Below the pieces are notes generated by a model. That model was not told the origin of the DNA, did no database searches, and was given only the letters and a program-made list of their open reading frames with translations. Of a stretch of DNA of 64,000 nt, positions 59,613 through 64,000 are shown piece after piece (the first letter of the stretch is position 1; every line of letters begins with the position of its first letter). Position numbers and translations under genes: made by a program. The stretch is from Eikenella glucosivorans (lineage in GTDB: Bacteria; Pseudomonadota; Gammaproteobacteria; Burkholderiales; Neisseriaceae), in contig NZ_JACSGR010000003.1 in NCBI RefSeq assembly GCF_016025525.2, positions 198,939-262,938 on the forward strand, read 5' to 3'.

Positions 59613-60095
59613 TTATTGTACGTCACCTTGTGTGGCACCGTTTTTTTCCACGGTGTTGGTCATAAATTTGCCAATGAGCTGTTCCAGCACCAGGGCGGAG
59701 CTGGTGATTTCGATGGCATCGCCATTTTTCAGCTCGGTTTCTTCTGCGCCCTGCTGAAGGCCGATGTATTGCTCGCCCAACAGGCCGGAAGTGAGGATTT
59801 CGGCGGAAACGTCGGTGCTGAAGTGGAATTGGTTGTCGATATTCAACACCACGTTTGCGCGATAGGTTTTCGGGTCGAGCTCAATGGAGGACACGCGACC
59901 GACCACCACGCCAGAAGCTTTCACCGGCGCTTTCACCTTCAAGCCGCCGATGTCGGTAAAGCTGGCGGAGACTGTGTAATACGACTGTTTGGTAAAAGAC
60001 TGCCCGCCGGCCACGCGCAGCGACAAAAATACCACGGCGGCAATGCCCAAGGCCACAAAAATGCCAACCCAAAGTTCTAAAGTGCTTCTTTTCAT
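59613..60095 (-). CDS. mlaD: MCE-domain protein MlaD
   Basis: 160 residues. An N-terminal membrane anchor (LWVGIFVALGIAAVVFLSLRVA) then one MCE domain (YTVSASFTDIGGLKVKAPVKASGVVVGRVSSIEL). It forms the hexameric ring linking MlaC and the inner-membrane ABC complex. Starts 7 bases after mlaE. Confidence 0.96.
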   Translation of the reverse strand: MKRSTLELWVGIFVALGIAAVVFLSLRVAGGQSFTKQSYYTVSASFTDIGGLKVKAPVKASGVVVGRVSSIELDPKTYRANVVLNIDNQFHFSTDVSAEILTSGLLGEQYIGLQQGAEETELKNGDAIEITSSALVLEQLIGKFMTNTVEKNGATQGDVQ

Positions 60096-60102
60096 AATCC
60101 GT

Positions 60103-60879
60103 TTATCCGATAAACATGATGGCGGTTAAGACAAAATCCAAGGCCAATACGGTGAGCGCGCTGCTCACCACGGTGCGGGTGCTGGCACGCAGGATACCTT
60201 CCGGCGTGCTGCGGCAGTGGAAACCTTGATACACAGCGATCAGCGAAATGGCCACGCCGAACACGGCAGATTTGATTAAGCCGTTCACCACATCGTAGCC
60301 GAAATCGATGTTCGACTGCATTTGCGACCAGAAAATGCCGCTGTCCAAACCCAAATGGCGCACCCCGATGAGGTAGGCGCCGTAAATGCCGGCCACATTG
60401 CAGATGGAAGCCAAGAGCGGCATCGACAGCACCCCCGCCCAAAAACGCGGCACCACCACGCGGGCAACCGGATCCACCGCCATCACCTTCATTGCCTCCA
60501 GCTGTTCGGTGGTTTTCATCAGGCCGATTTCGCTGGTCATTGCGCCGCCCGCGCTGCTGGCAAATAGGATGCCAGCCAACACCGGCCCCAGTTCGCGCAG
60601 CAGCGAAGCGGCCACCATGTAGCCCAGAATGTCGGCTGATTTGAACTTGGCCAGCTGCGTGTAACCCTGTAGGCCCAAGACCATGCCAACAAACAGGCCG
60701 GATACGGCGATGATGATGATGGACAGTACGCCGGTGAAATACATTTGCCGGATGCCCAGCCGCAGGCGCGGCAGCAAGGTGCCGGAGCGCGCCAATACGG
60801 CGAATAGGAATAGGGTGGTTCTGCCCAATTCCTGCAAAAAAGCCAGCGTTTTGCGGCCTATTGTGCGAAAAAATTCCAT
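60103..60879 (-). CDS. mlaE: ABC transporter permease MlaE
   Basis: 258 residues, five or six helices; GLQGYTQLAKF, LLRELGPVLAGILFASSAGGAMTSEIGLMK and QLEAMKVMAVDP are MlaE (YrbE) hallmarks. Forms the inner-membrane part of the retrograde phospholipid transporter. Two bases separate it from mlaF. Confidence 0.97.
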   Translation of the reverse strand: MEFFRTIGRKTLAFLQELGRTTLFLFAVLARSGTLLPRLRLGIRQMYFTGVLSIIIIAVSGLFVGMVLGLQGYTQLAKFKSADILGYMVAASLLRELGPVLAGILFASSAGGAMTSEIGLMKTTEQLEAMKVMAVDPVARVVVPRFWAGVLSMPLLASICNVAGIYGAYLIGVRHLGLDSGIFWSQMQSNIDFGYDVVNGLIKSAVFGVAISLIAVYQGFHCRSTPEGILRASTRTVVSSALTVLALDFVLTAIMFIG

Positions 60880-60881
60880 AG

Positions 60882-61682
60882 TCAGCGCTTGAGCAATGCT
60901 TGTTGTACGTTGTTTTCCGCCGGATAGCGGAAGGCGACCGGGCCGTTGGGCAGGCCGTTGACGAATTGGTTAATCCACGGCGAATCCAAGCTGCGCATCT
61001 CTTCCGGGCTACCTGAAAACAGGATTTCACCGTGTGCCAGGAACACCACTTGGTCGGCGATTTCCAAGGATCGGTGGATATCATGTGTGACCATGATGCT
61101 GGTGGAGCGCAGGGCGCGGTTGATTTTGCTCACGAGATCGGTAATCACGCCCAGCGAAATCGGGTCGAGGCCGGTGAAGGGCTCATCGTAGAGCATCAGT
61201 GCGGGGTCGAGCGCGATGGTGCGCGCCAGGGCGACACGGCGGGACATGCCGCCGGAGAGCTCATCAGGCATTAAGTCTTCCGTGCCGTGCAGGCCGACGG
61301 CGTTGAGCTTGAGTAACACCAGATCGCGGATGATTTCCTCGGGTAAATCGGTCTGCTCGCGCAGCGGGAAGGCAACGTTTTCATACACCGACAAATCGGT
61401 AAACAGGGCACCGAATTGGAACAGCACGCCCATGTTGCGCCGGTGTTGGAACAGCTCGCCGGCGCTGAATTGCGCGAGGTCGCGGCCGTTGATGAGCACG
61501 CATCCTTCGGTGGGACGGATTTGGCCGGTAATCAGCCGCAGCAGGGTGGTTTTGCCGCTGCCCGAGCCGCCCATCATGGCAGCAAACGCGCCTCTGGCTA
61601 CCTGAAAATTAACGTTTTTCAGGATGGGCCGGTCGCCATAAGCAAAGGCGACGTTTTGCATTTCGATAAAGGGTGTGGCCAT
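60882..61682 (-). CDS. mlaF: ABC transporter ATP-binding protein MlaF
   Basis: 266 residues from MATPFIEMQNVAFAYGDRP. Walker A GGSGSGKTT, signature LSGGMSRRVALART, Walker B LMLYDEPFTGLDP. Energises Mla lipid transport. Codons of FQVA (strand after the N-terminus) and FSGSPEEM near the end come from in-frame DUS. First gene of the operon; a longer frame to 61748 lacks homology. Confidence 0.96.
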   Translation of the reverse strand: MATPFIEMQNVAFAYGDRPILKNVNFQVARGAFAAMMGGSGSGKTTLLRLITGQIRPTEGCVLINGRDLAQFSAGELFQHRRNMGVLFQFGALFTDLSVYENVAFPLREQTDLPEEIIRDLVLLKLNAVGLHGTEDLMPDELSGGMSRRVALARTIALDPALMLYDEPFTGLDPISLGVITDLVSKINRALRSTSIMVTHDIHRSLEIADQVVFLAHGEILFSGSPEEMRSLDSPWINQFVNGLPNGPVAFRYPAENNVQQALLKR

Positions 61683-61991
61683 GGGCTGCTGCGGGGTTGG
61701 GATACATACAGGGGTGTCGATTATAGGGAAAAAGGGCACTGGGTTCAATGATTTTGCGGGGTTGCGGGCCGGGGTGTGGCGGATTTTGGTGTTGCGAAAA
61801 AGTTGCCTTGCTGTCTTTGAATAACTGTGATGGGGTTTTGTTTGCGCTTCACTGAAGCTGGTGTTTTTCAGGTAGCCTTTGATTGGCGGGGAAGTATGCT
61901 GTTGCCTAATGGGGCTTGAATAGGGCTACCTGAAAAAGTTTCTGCGGTATAGGGGGATAATTTTCAGGTAGCCTTTGGGGATGGCGTGCGG
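61683..61991. other. Intergenic region, pdxA / mla
   Basis: 309 bases without a gene. Holds the mlaF promoter region, an inverted DUS near 61866, a forward DUS near 61923 followed by AAAGTTTCTGCGG (repeat fragment), and an inverted DUS near 61962. Confidence 0.55.
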
Positions 61992-62993
61992 CTATGTGGT
62001 AGCGCAGTGGTGTTGCCAGTGTTCGGCCATGCTGAGGGCAGTTTGGATGGCAGTGAGCAGGCTGCCGTGGTCGGCGCGGCCGGTGCCGGCGAGGTCGAGA
62101 GCGGTGCCGTGGTCAACGGAGGTGCGGATGAAGGGCAGGCCTAGGGTGATGTTGACGCCTTGGCCGAAGGAGGCATATTTGAGCACGGGCAGACCTTGGT
62201 CGTGATACATAGCGAGCACGACGTCGGCGTCTTTGAGCAAGAAGGGTTGGAACAGGGTGTCGGCAGGGTAGGGGCCGCGTACATCGAGACCTTGGGTGCG
62301 CAGGGCTTGCAGTTCGGGTTCGATAATTTGGATTTCCTCCCAGCCAAGATGGCCTTGTTCGCCAGCATGGGGGTTGAGCCCGGCTACGAGGATGGTGGGC
62401 TGGGGGATGCCGAATTTGGTTTGCAGGTCGGTGTGCAGGATGTGCAACACTTGACGCAGCAGGGGGCGGGTGATGGCTGCGGCAATGTCTTTAAGGGGGA
62501 GGTGTGTGGTGGCGAGGGCGACGCGCAGACCGTTGCCGGCAAGCATCATGACGACTTGTTCGGTGTGGCTGATGGCGGCGAGGTATTCGGTGTGGCCGCT
62601 GAAGGGGATGCCGGCGTCGTTGATGATGCCTTTGTGCAGCGGGGCGGTGACCATGCCGGCGAATTCACCTTGGCAGATACCGGCGTAGGCGCGGTCGAGC
62701 ATGGCAAGGACGTAGCGGGCGTTGGCGGAATCGAGTTTGCCGGTTTGGCAGGGAGAAGCCAAAGGAATGTGCAGCACTTCTAATGTGCCGGGGATAGGAG
62801 CTTGGTTTATTTGGTAGTCGGCCATGGTGATGCGGTAGCCGAGTTGTTCGGCACGGCTGGCGAGCAGCTGTTTGTCACCGAGGATGACACAACGACAGGG
62901 CAGTTTGGTTTGGGCGAGGGTGAGGCAGATGTCGGGGCCGATGCCGGCGGGTTCGCCGGAAGTGATGGCGAGGATGGGTTGCTTGCGATGCAT
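61992..62993 (-). CDS. pdxA: 4-hydroxythreonine-4-phosphate dehydrogenase
   Basis: 333 residues from MHRKQPILAITSGEPAGIGPD. TAPLHKGIINDAGIPFSGHTEYLA, GLNPHAGEQGHLGWEE and MYHDQGLPVLKYASFGQGVN (zinc ligands His) are diagnostic. It acts in de novo pyridoxal 5'-phosphate synthesis with PdxJ. The DUS at 63000 lies just before the start and the longer frame would translate it, so the MHRK start is used. Confidence 0.97.
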   Translation of the reverse strand: MHRKQPILAITSGEPAGIGPDICLTLAQTKLPCRCVILGDKQLLASRAEQLGYRITMADYQINQAPIPGTLEVLHIPLASPCQTGKLDSANARYVLAMLDRAYAGICQGEFAGMVTAPLHKGIINDAGIPFSGHTEYLAAISHTEQVVMMLAGNGLRVALATTHLPLKDIAAAITRPLLRQVLHILHTDLQTKFGIPQPTILVAGLNPHAGEQGHLGWEEIQIIEPELQALRTQGLDVRGPYPADTLFQPFLLKDADVVLAMYHDQGLPVLKYASFGQGVNITLGLPFIRTSVDHGTALDLAGTGRADHGSLLTAIQTALSMAEHWQHHCATT

Positions 62994-63095
62994 GATGAGG
63001 CTACCTGAAAAACGGATGGTGGGGATTATAGCAGTTGGCAGGCGGCCGGGTTTTGATGCGCTACGGGGAAGTATGGCTGGAGACGGGCAATAAAG

Positions 63096-63124
63096 AAGGA
63101 TGCTGCCAGAAAGCAGCATCCTTT
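63096..63124 (-). terminator. Terminator of rplU-rpmA
   Basis: Stem arms AAGGATGCTGC and GCAGCATCCTT with a short loop, T-rich on the minus-strand 3' side, 25 bases past the rpmA stop. Confidence 0.8.
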
Positions 63125-63148
63125 GGGTGGGCCAATATAGCCGATTGT

Positions 63149-63421
63149 TTATTCTTCAACGCCGGTATAGGGGCGGACGTTGACGGTTTTGCGATTATGG
63201 GCGCCTTTTACGGTGAATTCTACGTAGCCATCCACTTTAGCAAACAGGGTGTGGTCTTTGCCCATGCCTACGTTGTTGCCAGCGTGGAATTTGGTGCCGC
63301 GTTGACGCACGATGATGGAACCGGCGGGAATCAGTTCGTTACCGTAGGCTTTCACGCCCAGGCGTTTGGCTTCTGAATCGCGGCCGTTGCGGGTGCTGCC
63401 GCCTGCTTTTTTACTTGCCAT
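63149..63421 (-). CDS. rpmA: 50S ribosomal protein L27
   Basis: 90 residues, MASKKAGGSTRNGRDSEAKRLGVK..., full length; the N-terminal residues reach the peptidyl-transferase centre. Directly after rplU. Confidence 0.98.
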   Translation of the reverse strand: MASKKAGGSTRNGRDSEAKRLGVKAYGNELIPAGSIIVRQRGTKFHAGNNVGMGKDHTLFAKVDGYVEFTVKGAHNRKTVNVRPYTGVEE

Positions 63422-63451
63422 GTTTGATACTCCTGAAATTGGGTTAAAAAC

Positions 63452-63760
63452 TTAGGCGATGGCCACGATTTCGATTTGGGTGAAATTCTGGCGGTGGCCT
63501 TGGCGTTTTTGGTAGTGCTTACGGCGGCGCATTTTGAAAATGCGGATTTTTTCGCCACGGCCGTGGGCAACCACTTTGGCCGTTACTTTTGCGCCCTCGA
63601 TAAAGGGAGCGCCTACTTTTACAGACTCGCCGTCAGCAATCATCAGAACTTCGGTCAGTTCGATTTGGCTGTCGAGTTCGGCAGGTATCTGTTCTACTTT
63701 CAATTTTTCGCCAACGGAAACTTTATACTGTTTGCCGCCGGTTTTTATGACCGCGTACAT
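63452..63760 (-). CDS. rplU: 50S ribosomal protein L21
   Basis: 102 residues from MYAVIKTGGKQYKVSVGEKL; an upstream ATG adds four codons and is not needed. FKMRRRKHYQKRQGHRQ is the typical C-terminal block. First gene of rplU-rpmA, 30 bases before rpmA. Confidence 0.97.
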   Translation of the reverse strand: MYAVIKTGGKQYKVSVGEKLKVEQIPAELDSQIELTEVLMIADGESVKVGAPFIEGAKVTAKVVAHGRGEKIRIFKMRRRKHYQKRQGHRQNFTQIEIVAIA

Positions 63761-63834
63761 ACTCAACTCCATATATAGTTAATTGGTTCAATTAAATGCG
63801 CTCCAAAATAAAACGCGGAGCACAAGAGGGCAGT

Positions 63835-63863
63835 ATTCTAATATAAGAAAAAGGTGATGTCAA
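63835..63863 (-). promoter_or_regulatory. rplU-rpmA promoter
   Basis: On the minus strand TTGACA (63863-63858), exactly 17 bases, TAGAAT (63840-63835). Very close to sigma-70 consensus, about 75 bases before rplU. Confidence 0.85.
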
Positions 63864-63928
63864 AAGGTGATTTTCTCTTGCAGTTCTGATGAATGTGGTG
63901 GGAAGGGGAAAATAAATTTAAAAAGTAT

Positions 63929-63958
63929 TTGACAGTTGTAGTTTGGGTAGCGTATAGT
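63929..63958 (+). promoter_or_regulatory. Strong promoter facing out of the window
   Basis: TTGACA (63929-63934), 18 bases, TATAGT (63953-63958), followed by GTTCGCG. No gene follows before the window ends at 64000; the strength and the GC-rich start suggest a stable-RNA or ribosomal operon, but this cannot be told from the last 40 bases. Confidence 0.7.
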
Positions 63959-64000
63959 TCGCGTCTTCGCTGCTTCCGGGCGCTGAATTGAACCTGAGCT

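Overview
ORGANISM. The window looks like chromosome from the genus Eikenella (Neisseriaceae). By eye it carries about 120 copies, on both strands, of a 12-mer reading AGGCTACCTGAA. I recall this as the Eikenella dialect of the neisserial DNA uptake sequence (DUS). Gene content and order are also neisserial: a trimeric porin, tandem glycine riboswitch plus gcvT, infC-rpmI-rplT, zur with a COG0523 GTPase, rsmG-parA, zapA next to 6S RNA, the complete mla operon including mlaA, and rplU-rpmA. Most of the sequence is GC-rich, with a few AT-rich small-gene islands.

LAYOUT. 0-9 kb: major porin, PhoH, a LURP-one-like protein, gcvH, a lipoprotein, gcvT behind a glycine riboswitch, an Lrp/AsnC regulator, a DUF454 protein and a nitroreductase. 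9-12 kb: a DUF1294 membrane protein, a frameshifted tag gene, a 30-bp tandem repeat array and a hypothetical gene. 11.6-15.2 kb: an apparently imported segment (LysR regulator divergent from an NmrA-like protein, a lipoprotein and an SDR) that carries DUS of other neisserial dialects. 15.2-19 kb: an orphan small gene, a second LysR, a membrane-anchored MBL hydrolase and a cupin. 19-20.5 kb: infC (AUC start), rpmI, rplT. 20.7-23 kb: ydfG-zur-COG0523. 23-29.5 kb: small conserved proteins, a TSUP transporter, metZ, zapE, pth and tmRNA. 29.5-40.4 kb: a HExxH protein, a TPR protein, ligA (mosaic, with an in-frame DUS-linked insert), an aldo-keto reductase, an imported alpha/beta hydrolase lipoprotein, a HIT protein, LD-carboxypeptidase, recR and an AI-2E family permease. 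40.4-50.5 kb: a small AT-rich lipoprotein, a PACE efflux protein, rsmG, parA, an orphan small gene, 6S RNA, zapA and a coiled-coil partner, gpsA, fabF, acpP and a prolyl oligopeptidase. 50.5-64 kb: a broken SMI1/KNR4-like gene, a DUF436 protein, ygfZ, a TbpB-like surface lipoprotein, truB, a TlpA-like thioredoxin, a thioesterase, mlaFEDCBA, pdxA and rplU-rpmA. At the far right end a strong promoter points out of the window.

HOW IT WORKS TOGETHER. Most of the window is core housekeeping: translation (IF3, L20, L21, L27, L35, Pth, TruB, tmRNA, 6S RNA), cell division (ZapA, ZapE), DNA repair (LigA, RecR, broken Tag), lipid supply and outer-membrane lipid asymmetry (AcpP, FabF, GpsA, Mla), glycine catabolism and zinc homeostasis. 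The unusual layer is the DUS system. Copies occur as inverted pairs that act as terminators, as in-frame codons (GYLK, LPEN, FQVA, SGSL), as stop codons (..AT*), between the two aptamers of the glycine riboswitch, and joined to a dispersed repeat whose conserved arm reads AGCTTCGCAGAAACTC. I regard that composite DUS-linked repeat, and the mixed DUS dialects marking imported genes (lysR-SDR block, ligA, the 34.7 kb hydrolase), as the most interesting content. I saw no rRNA, tRNA, CRISPR array, prophage or intact insertion sequence.
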